Of a stretch of DNA of 64,000 bases, positions 40,061 through 49,209 are shown piece by piece (the stretch's first letter is position 1; every line of letters starts with the position of its first letter). The position numbers and the translations under genes were made by a program. Source of the DNA: a bacterium (lineage in GTDB: Bacteria; Vulcanimicrobiota; Vulcanimicrobiia; Vulcanimicrobiales; Vulcanimicrobiaceae); assembly GCA_021832345.1 (NCBI GenBank), contig JAKBKY010000002.1:124001-188000 (forward strand), read 5' to 3'. The notes beneath the pieces are model-generated. The model did not search any database and was not told the DNA's origin. It saw only the letters and a list, made by a program, of their open reading frames with translations.

Positions 40061-41613
40061 GTGAGAAACAAAGGAGCAAACGCGGCAAGGACTGCCTTTG
40101 CAGCCGTGTCGAGTGCGGGTTCCGGTTGGGCGAGCAGTCCGGTGGTACGGTCGATGCGAATGCGTACGAAGAGCTTCTGCAGTGCCGTCATGGCGCTCTG
40201 TGCGTAGACGCGTAGCGCCTCTTCGAGGGCTGCACGCTGCGCATCCGTTCCAGAGCCGCCGATAACGCGTTGCGCCTGGAGGGCCAATGTTAGCTGGCGT
40301 GCTCGTACAAAATCCCAGCGGTCGCGTTGTTCCGCTAACCGATGCAGCACGTCGCGCGTGGGTTGCGCAAGTTCGGCCATCAGGATCAAACGTGATGCGT
40401 CGCTCTCCAGTGCCGGACGATCGGGCAGCGGGCTCGGAACGATCTCATCGAGCGCTGCGAGGAGTTCGCCGGCGTACTCGGTGATCGGCTCTCTCTTGCC
40501 GAGCCTCTCATGCAGGCCGATGCGATGCATGATCTGCGATTGAGCGTCGAAGTGGCGTTTGAGTCCGGCCGCGTCCTGCCCGTCGCTTGCCCAACGCGTG
40601 CAGGCCAACGCTCCGGCGAAGATGCAGTGCTGCAGGATCGTCGCCGGCTTCCCGCCGTGGAAGGTGCGCTCGAAGAAGGCCAGGGTTGGGCGATCGAATG
40701 TGCCCAAAAGGATACACGCGTCTTGGCGTTGCGGTTGCAGTTGCGGTTGCAGTTGCGGCTCAGGCGGTGGCTTCGTGGGCGGTTGCGCCTCAGGCGCTTG
40801 CAGTTCTGCAGCAGGCGGCGACGCGTGGGATTGCGCGCTCTCGATATGCACGTCGTTGATGTTCTGCGTTGCCGGCGTGGGTGTGAGAGTCGGCGGAACC
40901 GGGGCGGCCGTCGAAAGCGCGGCGTCCGCAGCCTCGTAGACGAGCTGCTCTTCAGCGTCGAGCTCGTAGATCGGCAGCTCCGAGGCGACCAGCGGCGTTG
41001 AGATCACGGGGCGACTCTCGTAGAGCGCGGGATCGATCCTGGCGACCTGATGGCTGAAGGCTCCGGCCGGCGCGTCTTTGCGATGGAGAACGAGGGCCTT
41101 GGCCCCGACGATGGCCGCTCCGCGCGCCTGAACCTGTGCCGCGATGACCAGCGGCTTCACGCCGAGTTTTACGCCGATCTTCCAGGAGAACGTCCTGCGC
41201 GTATGCGCAGCCATCGACGCTACGACGATGCCGCTGCCGAAGAAGCGCTCCGCTTCATCGTCGGGAGCCGGTCGACCGTCGCGTTGGAAGGAGCCTGGCC
41301 GGTAGCCGACGCCGCCTGGGAGGGGAACGGCGAGGGTGATATCGCTTGCGGGCGCCTGGCCGTCGTTGTGGACGCTCAGCGAGAGGGTGACCACCGCGCC
41401 CGGGATCAGGTCGAGGGTCGGCGAGGCCGATGCCTCCACGGTGAGAACCGCACCGCCTGCTTGGGGCGCCGGCTCTGCGGTGATGATGCTTCCGTCGGAG
41501 GGGATGCGCGACTCCCAGGCAGGACGGGAGGGTGGGTGGAGGCCAAGCGCCGTGCGCTGCAGCTCAAGGAGCCGCATATCGGCGCTGGCATCGAAGTCCG
41601 GCTCCCGACTCAC
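40057..41613 (-). CDS. DUF11/CARDB-like protein with helical C-terminus
   Basis: A 518-residue protein with no recognised family overall. Residues 50-160 look like a DUF11/CARDB beta-sandwich (VTLSLSVHNDGQAPASDITL, GVGYRPGSF). Residues 190-310 are Pro/Ala-rich and include Gln-Pro-Leu repeats (PQLQPQLQPQRQ). Residues 320-518 are helical. No signal peptide is evident, so its place in the cell is unclear. It overlaps both neighbours by four bases, so it works with the ATPase and the glycosyltransferase-like gene if the operon is functional. Confidence 0.55.
   Translation of the reverse strand: MSREPDFDASADMRLLELQRTALGLHPPSRPAWESRIPSDGSIITAEPAPQAGGAVLTVEASASPTLDLIPGAVVTLSLSVHNDGQAPASDITLAVPLPGGVGYRPGSFQRDGRPAPDDEAERFFGSGIVVASMAAHTRRTFSWKIGVKLGVKPLVIAAQVQARGAAIVGAKALVLHRKDAPAGAFSHQVARIDPALYESRPVISTPLVASELPIYELDAEEQLVYEAADAALSTAAPVPPTLTPTPATQNINDVHIESAQSHASPPAAELQAPEAQPPTKPPPEPQLQPQLQPQRQDACILLGTFDRPTLAFFERTFHGGKPATILQHCIFAGALACTRWASDGQDAAGLKRHFDAQSQIMHRIGLHERLGKREPITEYAGELLAALDEIVPSPLPDRPALESDASRLILMAELAQPTRDVLHRLAEQRDRWDFVRARQLTLALQAQRVIGGSGTDAQRAALEEALRVYAQSAMTALQKLFVRIRIDRTTGLLAQPEPALDTAAKAVLAAFAPLFLT
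40727..40760. repeat. Short tandem repeat inside the DUF11-like gene
   Basis: The 12-base unit TTGCGGTTGCAG occurs nearly three times in tandem, encoding the Gln-Pro-Leu stretch on the other strand. Its unit keeps frame, so copy changes would lengthen or shorten the linker by four residues. Confidence 0.6.
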
Positions 41614-42545
41614 TTCGTGACGACCTGCCGTCGACGCAAGCGCCGCGGAAAGAGGCGGGCGAAGAAGGGGCGACGTGCAGTGCCCTCCGGCGCCATCTCA
41701 GTGAGAGGCTCGCTGCTCGGCGGGAGCACGATGCCGCGGACGGCCAGAGCCGCGTGGACGTGGTCTTCGTTCACCTGGCTGCTGGAGCGATCGGCAGCCT
41801 CCTCCAGGGCGAGATGGGCGATCATCGTCAGACGTCGCGCGAGGCCGCCTGAGGCGCCGATGAGGACCTCGCGGGCATCCGGCGTAAAGAGCGTCTGCCC
41901 CGGCGTGAGCCCAGCGCGCGCTAGGCGAAAATCGAGGACCGCCGAGGCGGCCGCAGGATCGAGGCGACCCAAGCGAATCCAGCCGTCGATGCGATCGGCC
42001 AGGTTCCCCCGCGCGGCGATGCGCGTCTCCAGCTCGCTCTGCCCGAAGAGCAAGATGTTGAGTAACTTGCGTTGCGGGATATGGTAGTTGAGGAGAAGCC
42101 TCAACGCTTCGAGGTTGTCGTCTGAGAGATTCTGCGCTTCGTCAACGATCAGCACGAGGGTACGGTTTTCGAGCACCACGCTCTCAAAGAAGAAGTTCTT
42201 CAGAGCGTTCTTCAGCGCCGCGCTTGAGCGAGGGGGCAGCGCTAGCCCGAAGACGCGACCGACGGCGATCAGAAACTCCGTGTCCGTCGCAAACGACGGA
42301 TCGAGGATCTTGCCGAGAATGATGGTGTCGTCGGCAAGGAGCTCTTGTTCCAGCGCTCCGCACAGGCTGGTCTTGCCGGTTCCAGGATCCCCGAGGACGA
42401 TCGTGAGGCCGCGCGATGCTTGGACCGACCCTGCCAGGCGCTCCTTAGCGCGGCGGACCGCACCAAGCTCGCAGTAGAAGTACGGATCTGCGGTATCGAG
42501 AAACGGATCGCGCTCAAGCCCGAAGAACCGAAAGTACTTTGACAT
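41610..42545 (-). CDS. ExeA/MshM-like AAA+ ATPase
   Basis: A 311-residue AAA+ protein of the type seen in secretion and type IV pilus systems (ExeA, MshM). Walker A is GDPGTGKTSL near residues 52-61, Walker B is LVLIVDEAQNL near 131-141, and sensor and arginine regions follow (LLFGQSELETRI, IRLGRLDPAAASAVL). The N-terminal FFGLERDPFLDTADP is the ExeA-type lead-in. The C-terminal about 40 residues are basic. No secretin or pilus genes are nearby, so its role with the two coupled genes is open. Confidence 0.75.
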   Translation of the reverse strand: MSKYFRFFGLERDPFLDTADPYFYCELGAVRRAKERLAGSVQASRGLTIVLGDPGTGKTSLCGALEQELLADDTIILGKILDPSFATDTEFLIAVGRVFGLALPPRSSAALKNALKNFFFESVVLENRTLVLIVDEAQNLSDDNLEALRLLLNYHIPQRKLLNILLFGQSELETRIAARGNLADRIDGWIRLGRLDPAAASAVLDFRLARAGLTPGQTLFTPDAREVLIGASGGLARRLTMIAHLALEEAADRSSSQVNEDHVHAALAVRGIVLPPSSEPLTEMAPEGTARRPFFARLFPRRLRRRQVVTK

Positions 42546-42652
42546 CTCTTCCAGAGATTAGCCCCCGGTCTGGAAAGTCTTTGTATGGCGGACCCGGGAG
42601 CGGGACTGCTCGCCGAGGGGTGCGCGGCAGAGACGTCGAGCGGCGACGCCGG

Positions 42653-45544
42653 TTAGGGGCGCCCGCACTCGCCGATGCGCACAACCTCGTGGAGACGGGC
42701 GGCAAATGCCTGCGGTGATACCTCACGTCGCACAGCTTCGAGTGCGCCCTTGCGCAGGAGTTCCCACGTGTGCGCATCCTCGTAGACACGAACTATTGCG
42801 CCGAGCCACTCTTGGGGCGTGTCCGCTACGAGCAGTTGACGCCCATTCGTCCAGCCCAACTGCTCGGCAATGAGCGATGTGGCAACGATCGGTACACCAT
42901 TAGCCGCGGCTTCGTAGACCTTTTGCGGCAGGCCCGCCGCATAGCGAGTCGGCGCGATGAACACCCGAGAGCGTTCGTATTCTTCACGCAAATCGGTGAC
43001 AACACCCAGAAATTCAACCGCCGATCCAACCTCGGCTTGGAGTACCCTCGACGTCATGACACCGGCGTGACGTATCGGAATGCCCGGGTCATATTTGCGC
43101 AAGAGCGGCAAAACTTCCGCGGCAAACCAGCCCAAGGCATCCTCGTTTGGGCTACCGGGTTCGATGGTACCGACGAAAAGGAGACCTTCTCGCTGCGCGA
43201 AGGGTGTTGAGGTCGGGGATGCGCTCAAACAGAATGAGAGAACCTCTACTGGGCACCCGCAGCTTTCGGCGATCGCTTCACGATCACGATGTGACACGGC
43301 GAAGATGAGATCGCAACCATGCAACAACGCGGTTTCGCGAGCGATAAGTTCGGTTTGCGTGACGGCGTCGAGGGGCTTACCTGAGAGCGCCGCCTTCGTG
43401 ATATCGCGGTGCGCGTAAATGGCCTCCGCATCGTAGACGAGTTTCCACCGCCGATTCGAAGGGATCGTGCCGCCGAGCGCCTTGCGTACTCGCTCCATAT
43501 TATGCGGCCTGCTGACCCACAGGATATCCGTCTCCGAAAGTAATTCATCGAGCGTCGGCGCAAGCATGGCCGTCCCGTACCCGTAGAGGATTCGAATGTT
43601 AGGGATGCCGCTCTGTAGGGGCGGCTCGTCTACCGGCGTCAGCAACGGGTAGAATGTCACGTGCGTACTCTCGCGCAGGATTTCGATGATATCGCGCGCT
43701 CGGGGATAGCCGCGACCGAGCTCGCGGTACGGAACACGATCATCGATCATGAGCACACGGGGACGATCGCTACGCTGCACGCTCTGGGGAGTGGTCGATT
43801 CGGTGCCGCGCACGATCGCCCAGAATCCGAGGAGACCACCGACGTCGGCGGTCGCGACTGCTTGTGGGATTGCGGCCTGTAAGCGCGTAAGATGCGCGTT
43901 TACCTGCAACTGCAACGGAGCGCTCATCGGTCGCGAGGTGTAGATCGAGCGTAGCGTATTGAGGTATCCATTGGGGTCTTGTAGTGCCGGGTGAGGGGTA
44001 TCTAGCTGCCGTCGTAGTGAGACGGCATTGGTGTCATCGAAGCCCACGGTTCCGGTACCGAGGATGCGCCGGACGAATTCAAACTCGCAGAGATAGGGGA
44101 GGCGCTCGTCGAAGCCGCCGAGCCGGTCGACCGCGCTTCGACGATGAGCCAGGGCACAGAGCGGCACAGCCTCACCCACGAGACCGCTGGTCTGTGCCAG
44201 CGTCGCGCCCAGAAAGCCTACCGAATTCGTCACCACTCGGTTGTCCCGGCTAAGCGCGACGTCGACCCGTACCACCACCGCGTCGATATACTGTGCGGCG
44301 AAGTGCTTGACGATCGATGCGAGATGGTGGGCAGGCCACGTGGCGCCGGACTCACCGTAAACCAAGATATCGCCGTCGGCCAGCCGGATCGCGTCATTGC
44401 AAGCCGCGGCGAAAGAACGCGGCGCCGTGTGCCGAAGCAGCTTGATCGATAGCGCTCCCGTGCGGTCGCACACGACAGGCCGAACGTCCACGGTCGTGTC
44501 GCAGACGACGATAACCTCGAAGTTCGGATACTCTTGCGTCTGCAGCATCGAAAGAAGGTCGAGGACGCTTTGCAGATCATCGCCACAGGGAACGATGACG
44601 CTCACCCGAGGCTGCGCCGGCAGGGGGGTGCCGGACGCCTTGGCAAGCGAGGCATTTAGGCGTGCGGTGAGTTTGTCTATCCGCGGCTGTGCTGTCGGCA
44701 TAACCTGCGCTGCGACCTCGGGATAGGCGCGAAGATTGTTGACCTTTGCGCCCAGTAATCGCGCCAAGCCATGCTCGCGGCCGGCAATCAAGGGCTGCGC
44801 TTCGTCAGTAAGATGGCGCTCCATGAGGTACAAGTGTTCGAGTAGTTGCTTGCCTGTCGCGACGTAGCGCTCTTCGCCGCTGGCCGCCGCAGAATGGACC
44901 CGAATGCAGACTCCGGGCTCATCCAAGAATGCCATAACGTAGCCTTCGCGCGCCATGCGAAGATACACATCGTAGTCAAAGGCATTTATCGCCGGGTCGA
45001 ACCCTCCGGCGGCAAGCACGTACTCGCGGCGAAGCAGTGAGGTTGGCAAACATGCGTAGCAATCGTGGGTCAACAGGTCCGCGAATTCGTTGCGTCCACC
45101 GTAGTAGGAGCCGCGTAGATGGCCCACATGGCCGAAATGGCCCAAGAGCCGGTCATCCTCGTCCACTTTAAAATACGACGCGAAAACGACGTCGACCTCA
45201 GGATGTCCCTGATGAACGGCACAGACGCGTTCGAGGTGTCCCGGCAGTAGGTAATCGTCTGCGGACAGGAACAGAACGCGCTCGCCGCGTGCCGACGCTA
45301 AGCCGCGATTGTGGTTCTCGATAAGACCGACGTTCGCTTCATTGCGGAATGCGCGAATCCGTCGGTCGTGGGAGGCCTCAGCCTCAATAAGCTCCCAAGA
45401 TTTATCCGTTGAGGCGTTGTCCACGATGACGATTTCGAGGGAGGGAAGCTGTTGTGCTTGGGCGCTGGCGATGGCTCTGGGCAAGAACCGAGCGTAATTA
45501 TATGACGTCAGAACGATGCTGATCTGTGGTGGGGGCTCGCTCAT
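42653..45544 (-). CDS. Three-domain glycosyltransferase (GT2, GT2, GT4-like)
   Basis: A 963-residue protein. Domain 1 (residues 5-230) is GT2: ISIVLTSYNYARFLPRAIAS, VDNASTDKS, FLSADDYLL. Domain 2 (residues 310-520) is GT2-like: VSVIVPCGDDLQSVLDLLSM and GGFDERLPYLCEFEF. Domain 3 (residues 595-950) is GT4-like: FVGTIEPGSPNEDALGWFAA, then APTRYAAGLPQKVYEAAANG for donor binding. One chain may build a short branched glycan. It is read away from rfbF with an 84-base gap. No clear Shine-Dalgarno site is seen. Confidence 0.8.
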   Translation of the reverse strand: MSEPPPQISIVLTSYNYARFLPRAIASAQAQQLPSLEIVIVDNASTDKSWELIEAEASHDRRIRAFRNEANVGLIENHNRGLASARGERVLFLSADDYLLPGHLERVCAVHQGHPEVDVVFASYFKVDEDDRLLGHFGHVGHLRGSYYGGRNEFADLLTHDCYACLPTSLLRREYVLAAGGFDPAINAFDYDVYLRMAREGYVMAFLDEPGVCIRVHSAAASGEERYVATGKQLLEHLYLMERHLTDEAQPLIAGREHGLARLLGAKVNNLRAYPEVAAQVMPTAQPRIDKLTARLNASLAKASGTPLPAQPRVSVIVPCGDDLQSVLDLLSMLQTQEYPNFEVIVVCDTTVDVRPVVCDRTGALSIKLLRHTAPRSFAAACNDAIRLADGDILVYGESGATWPAHHLASIVKHFAAQYIDAVVVRVDVALSRDNRVVTNSVGFLGATLAQTSGLVGEAVPLCALAHRRSAVDRLGGFDERLPYLCEFEFVRRILGTGTVGFDDTNAVSLRRQLDTPHPALQDPNGYLNTLRSIYTSRPMSAPLQLQVNAHLTRLQAAIPQAVATADVGGLLGFWAIVRGTESTTPQSVQRSDRPRVLMIDDRVPYRELGRGYPRARDIIEILRESTHVTFYPLLTPVDEPPLQSGIPNIRILYGYGTAMLAPTLDELLSETDILWVSRPHNMERVRKALGGTIPSNRRWKLVYDAEAIYAHRDITKAALSGKPLDAVTQTELIARETALLHGCDLIFAVSHRDREAIAESCGCPVEVLSFCLSASPTSTPFAQREGLLFVGTIEPGSPNEDALGWFAAEVLPLLRKYDPGIPIRHAGVMTSRVLQAEVGSAVEFLGVVTDLREEYERSRVFIAPTRYAAGLPQKVYEAAANGVPIVATSLIAEQLGWTNGRQLLVADTPQEWLGAIVRVYEDAHTWELLRKGALEAVRREVSPQAFAARLHEVVRIGECGRP

Positions 45545-45628
45545 CTGCGTACGCAGGAGGGGATGGGGGACGTGACGTAGGTCATCTGTGATGTCTTCGG
45601 TGCATGTTTCCCGAGTCCGGCTTCACAC

Positions 45629-46402
45629 ATGAAGGCCGTCTTGCTTGCCGGTGGGCTGGGAACGCGCATTAGCGAGGAATCGGCTTTGCGCCCCAAACCG
45701 ATGATTGAGATCGGCGGCAAACCGATACTTTGGCACATCATGAAGTACTACGCCACCTTCGGCATTACGGAGTTCATCATATGTCTTGGGTACAAAGGCT
45801 ACGTCATAAAAGAGTACTTCGCCAACTACTATCTTCATTCGTGCGACGTCACCTTCGCTTTACATAACAACACGATGACCGTCCATCGTAGCGTGACCGA
45901 AGATTGGAAGGTAACGCTCGTCGACACCGGCGAGGCAACGATGACGGGCGGTCGTCTCAAGCGAATCTTACCCTACGTTCGAGGTGAGACGTTTTGCTGC
46001 ACGTACGGCGATGGTCTCACGAACCTCGATTTGCAGGCGCTCATTGCCTTTCATGAGCGCAGCGGATTGCCTGCTACCCTGATGGCGGTGCAGCCGCCGG
46101 GCCGCTACGGGGCGCTACGGTTAGGAGAAGACGATCTCGTCACAGAGTTTCAGGAAAAGCCACAAGGAGACGGCGGCTGGATAAACGGCGGGTACTTTGT
46201 CTTGCACTCGGACGTCCTCGACCTTGTGGAGGGAGACGCTACGCTGTGGGAGCGCGAACCGCTCGAAAGGCTGGCCGCGTCACGCTCTTTGAACGCCTTC
46301 CTCCATGCCGGGTTTTGGCACCCACTCGATACGTTGCGCGACAAGACGTATCTTGAGTCACTATGGATGTCCGGGACGGCACCATGGAAGCGTTGGGACT
46401 AG
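45629..46402 (+). CDS. rfbF: Glucose-1-phosphate cytidylyltransferase
   Basis: A 257-residue enzyme making CDP-glucose from CTP and glucose-1-phosphate. The N-terminal nucleotidyltransferase motif is LLAGGLGTRISEESALRPKP, with GDG in CTYGDGLTNLD near residue 130 and FWHPLDTLRDKTYLE near the end. These features and length point to RfbF, not the thymidylyl enzyme. It starts the CDP-sugar cassette and overlaps rfbG by 19 bases. Confidence 0.92.
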   Translation: MKAVLLAGGLGTRISEESALRPKPMIEIGGKPILWHIMKYYATFGITEFIICLGYKGYVIKEYFANYYLHSCDVTFALHNNTMTVHRSVTEDWKVTLVDTGEATMTGGRLKRILPYVRGETFCCTYGDGLTNLDLQALIAFHERSGLPATLMAVQPPGRYGALRLGEDDLVTEFQEKPQGDGGWINGGYFVLHSDVLDLVEGDATLWEREPLERLAASRSLNAFLHAGFWHPLDTLRDKTYLESLWMSGTAPWKRWD

Positions 46403-47454
46403 ATCCCGCCTTCTGGCGCGGGTGCCGCGTCTTCGTTACCGGTCATACGGGGTTCAAGGGCGCCTGGCTTTCGTTTTGGCTTCGTGAATTGGGCGCGGTG
46501 GTTTGCGGCTACTCGCTTGCTCCCGAAACGTCGCCGAATCTGTTCTCGTTACTCCGGTTGAGCGAATCCATGGATTCGCGCCTTGGCGACGTGCGTCAAG
46601 CGGATCTGCTAGCGGATGCAATCGCCGAGTTCGAACCGCTTGTGATAGTTCATCTGGCTGCTCAAGCACTGGTGCGCAGGGGCTATGCCGATCCACTGCA
46701 TACGTTTGCAACGAATGCCATGGGAACCGCCGGCGTTTTGCAGGCAGCTCGCAGTTGTGCATCCGTGCGCTCGATCGTAGTGATCACGAGCGATAAATGC
46801 TACGCGAACGAAACTGCGGTAGGCAGCCCCTTTAACGAAGATGATCCCCTGGGGGGGTATGATCCGTACAGCGCCAGTAAGGCCTGCGCAGAAATCATCA
46901 CTGCGGCGTATCGCCGTTCGTATTTCAGTCAAAGTACCGTCGTCGTGGCGTCGGCCCGGGCCGGCAATGTCATCGGGGGTGGAGATTGGTCGCAGGATCG
47001 TTTGATTCCTGATGTTGTGCGTTCCGTGCATGCAGGCTTGTCAGTCGAACTGCGCAACCCCGATGCGATCCGCCCCTGGCAGCACGTCTTCGAATCGCTT
47101 TGGGGATATCTGCTTCTTGCGCAACGAGGTGCCGCCGGCGATCGGAGCGTGGCCGGCGCGTGGAACTTTGGTCCGGATCACGGCCAATCCTGTAGCGTCT
47201 CGGAGGTTGTCGAGCTATTCGGGCGTGCGCTAGAAACGACGACTGGTTGGTATCCTGTAGCACTTCGCGATGCTCTGCACGAAGCGCCCGCGCTTCTCTT
47301 GGATGCGAGCAAAGCTCAAAGAGCGTTGGGTTGGAAACCGAGGCTCTCGACGCTGCAAGCCGTGAGCCTTACGGCGGCGTGGTACCGACGCTTTTTCAAG
47401 GGCGATGACGTTGGGGAACTCTGCCGGGAGCAGTTGTCCGCATATGTCGCCTGA
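46384..47454 (+). CDS. rfbG: CDP-glucose 4,6-dehydratase
   Basis: A 356-residue SDR enzyme. The NAD loop is GHTGFKGAW, the active YxxxK is YDPYSASKACAE near residue 159, and STVVVASARAGNVIGGGDWS follows, a hallmark of this enzyme. It makes CDP-4-keto-6-deoxyglucose. The ATG at 46384 is chosen because family members begin near MxxxFWxGxRVFVTG. An ATG at 46363 is possible. It is followed by a methyltransferase, so the pathway is not the abequose or tyvelose type. Confidence 0.92.
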   Translation: MEALGLDPAFWRGCRVFVTGHTGFKGAWLSFWLRELGAVVCGYSLAPETSPNLFSLLRLSESMDSRLGDVRQADLLADAIAEFEPLVIVHLAAQALVRRGYADPLHTFATNAMGTAGVLQAARSCASVRSIVVITSDKCYANETAVGSPFNEDDPLGGYDPYSASKACAEIITAAYRRSYFSQSTVVVASARAGNVIGGGDWSQDRLIPDVVRSVHAGLSVELRNPDAIRPWQHVFESLWGYLLLAQRGAAGDRSVAGAWNFGPDHGQSCSVSEVVELFGRALETTTGWYPVALRDALHEAPALLLDASKAQRALGWKPRLSTLQAVSLTAAWYRRFFKGDDVGELCREQLSAYVA

Positions 47455-48682
47455 GTTGCGTTGCCGTGCCTGCAACGCCGTAGTCAGCGACACATTCGTC
47501 GATCTTGGCAGCTCGCCGCTTTCGAATTCATACTTGCGTGAAACGGACCTCGACGCCATGGAGCCCACCTATCCGCTGCATGCGCGCGTTTGCCGGGAGT
47601 GCTTCCTGGTTCAGCTTCCGGCGTTCGAAACGCCGGAGCGCATCTTTGGGGAGCATTATCCGTATTTTTCTTCCTTTTCGGATACCTGGCTTGATCACTG
47701 CCGAACCTATGCGCAGGAGGTCGTTGGCGCTCTGGACTTGGGCGCAAGATCGTTTGTGGTTGAGGTTGCGAGCAACGATGGATACTTGCTGCAGTATTTC
47801 GCTCAGCGAAGGATACCCGTGCGAGGCATCGAGCCTGCCGCCAACGTTGCCTCTGCTGCAAGGAAACGCGGCATACCCACCGACACCGTGTTTCTGGGCG
47901 CCGAGACGGCGCAGCGGTTCGTCGAGGAGTACGGCCCGGCAGATGTAGTGGTCGCGAATAATGTTATCGCGCACGTTCCGAATCTTCATGATTTCGTGCA
48001 GGGATTGGCGGTATTGCTTAAGCGCGACGGGGTATTGACCGTTGAGTTCCCACACGTTCTGCAGCTCATGGAACACGTCCAGTTCGATACGATTTACCAC
48101 GAACATTTTAGCTATTTCGGTCTCATGTCGGCTGAAACGGTATTGCCGGCGCACGGATTGCGCGTGTTCGACGTGCAGGAGCTTGCCACTCATGGTGGAT
48201 CGTTGCGCCTGTGGATTTGCCGTCGTGAAAGCTCTCGCAAGGAAACCGAACGAGTCTCGACGCTTCGGACAAGAGAACGCTCCTACGGGTTGCTGGACAT
48301 GTCGCGGTATGCGGAATTCTCAAGTCGCGTCCGCTTGGCCAAGCGCGATCTGTTGCGGTACGTGATCGATACAGTCGAAGCCGGCAAGCGCATCGCAGGC
48401 TACGGGGCGGCTGCCAAGGGTAACACGCTTCTGAATTATTGCGGCATTCGAGCGGACATGATCGAATACGTGATGGACCGTAATCCCGAGAAGATAGGAC
48501 GGTGGCTGCCTGGATCGCGTATCCCGGTCGTTGCTCCTACGGTGGGCCGGGAGCGGCGCCCGGACGTGTTGCTGATTCTTCCCTGGAACATCAGGAACGA
48601 GGTCATCGCACAACTGGATGATCTGCGTCGAGAGGGTACCCGGTTCGTGGTTGCAGTGCCGCGCGTGGCTGTGGTGGCGTGA
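47444..48682 (+). CDS. NDP-hexose C-methyltransferase
   Basis: A 412-residue SAM-dependent methyltransferase. The N-terminal zinc part has CRAC and CREC pairs (residues 6-9 and 50-53). The SAM domain has EVASNDGYLLQYF near residue 107, and the C-terminal domain has GYGAAAKGNTLLNYCGI near residue 308 and PWNIRNEVIAQL. This layout is shared with TylCIII-type enzymes that put a methyl group on C-3 of a 4-keto sugar. The substrate is probably the CDP-4-keto-6-deoxyglucose from rfbG. The ATG at 47444 fits the family start. Confidence 0.85.
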   Translation: MSPELRCRACNAVVSDTFVDLGSSPLSNSYLRETDLDAMEPTYPLHARVCRECFLVQLPAFETPERIFGEHYPYFSSFSDTWLDHCRTYAQEVVGALDLGARSFVVEVASNDGYLLQYFAQRRIPVRGIEPAANVASAARKRGIPTDTVFLGAETAQRFVEEYGPADVVVANNVIAHVPNLHDFVQGLAVLLKRDGVLTVEFPHVLQLMEHVQFDTIYHEHFSYFGLMSAETVLPAHGLRVFDVQELATHGGSLRLWICRRESSRKETERVSTLRTRERSYGLLDMSRYAEFSSRVRLAKRDLLRYVIDTVEAGKRIAGYGAAAKGNTLLNYCGIRADMIEYVMDRNPEKIGRWLPGSRIPVVAPTVGRERRPDVLLILPWNIRNEVIAQLDDLRREGTRFVVAVPRVAVVA

Positions 48683-49209
48683 TCGTTAAACCGTTGCCCA
48701 TCTTCGGAGCCTTTGCGTTGCTGATGACGCCATTTATGGATGAGCGCGGATACTTTGCTCGCACGTACGACGAATCGGACTTTCGCAGCCACGCTCTCTG
48801 TACGACGTTTCCAGAGCATAGCGTCGCTGTCAACCGACGTTCCGGGATCGTTCGCGGACTACATTATCAGGCAGATCCGTGCGACGAGGTAAAAGTAATC
48901 CGCTGTAGCCGTGGCGCGATCTTCGATGTTCTCGTGGACGTGCGTCCTGACTCCGAAACCTACGGATGCTGGCATGGCGTGGAGCTTCGCGAAGACGAAG
49001 GAGTGCAGATTTATGCTCCGGCAGGCGTGGCGCATGGATATCAAACACTGGAGGAGCGGACCGACGTGCAGTATCTCATCTCGGCACCGTACGTCGCGCA
49101 ACGCTCCAGGGGCTACCGCTACGACAGCCCTAGTCTTGGGATCGCGTGGCCGATTACCAATGCGCTGCTTTCGGCGCGCGATCGAAGCTTGCCGCTCTTT
49201 GAACGATGA
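48679..49209 (+). CDS. RmlC-like sugar 3,5-epimerase
   Basis: A 176-residue cupin epimerase. Motifs are DERGYFARTYDESDF near residue 20, then FPEHSVAVNRRSGIVRGLHY near 47 and AGVAHGYQTLEERTDVQYLI near 112. In this place it would epimerise the methylated 4-keto sugar (3- and/or 5-position). It is placed beside a CDP-sugar cassette, not dTDP-rhamnose genes, so the rfbC name is avoided. The GTG start overlaps the methyltransferase stop. Confidence 0.85.
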   Translation: MIVKPLPIFGAFALLMTPFMDERGYFARTYDESDFRSHALCTTFPEHSVAVNRRSGIVRGLHYQADPCDEVKVIRCSRGAIFDVLVDVRPDSETYGCWHGVELREDEGVQIYAPAGVAHGYQTLEERTDVQYLISAPYVAQRSRGYRYDSPSLGIAWPITNALLSARDRSLPLFER

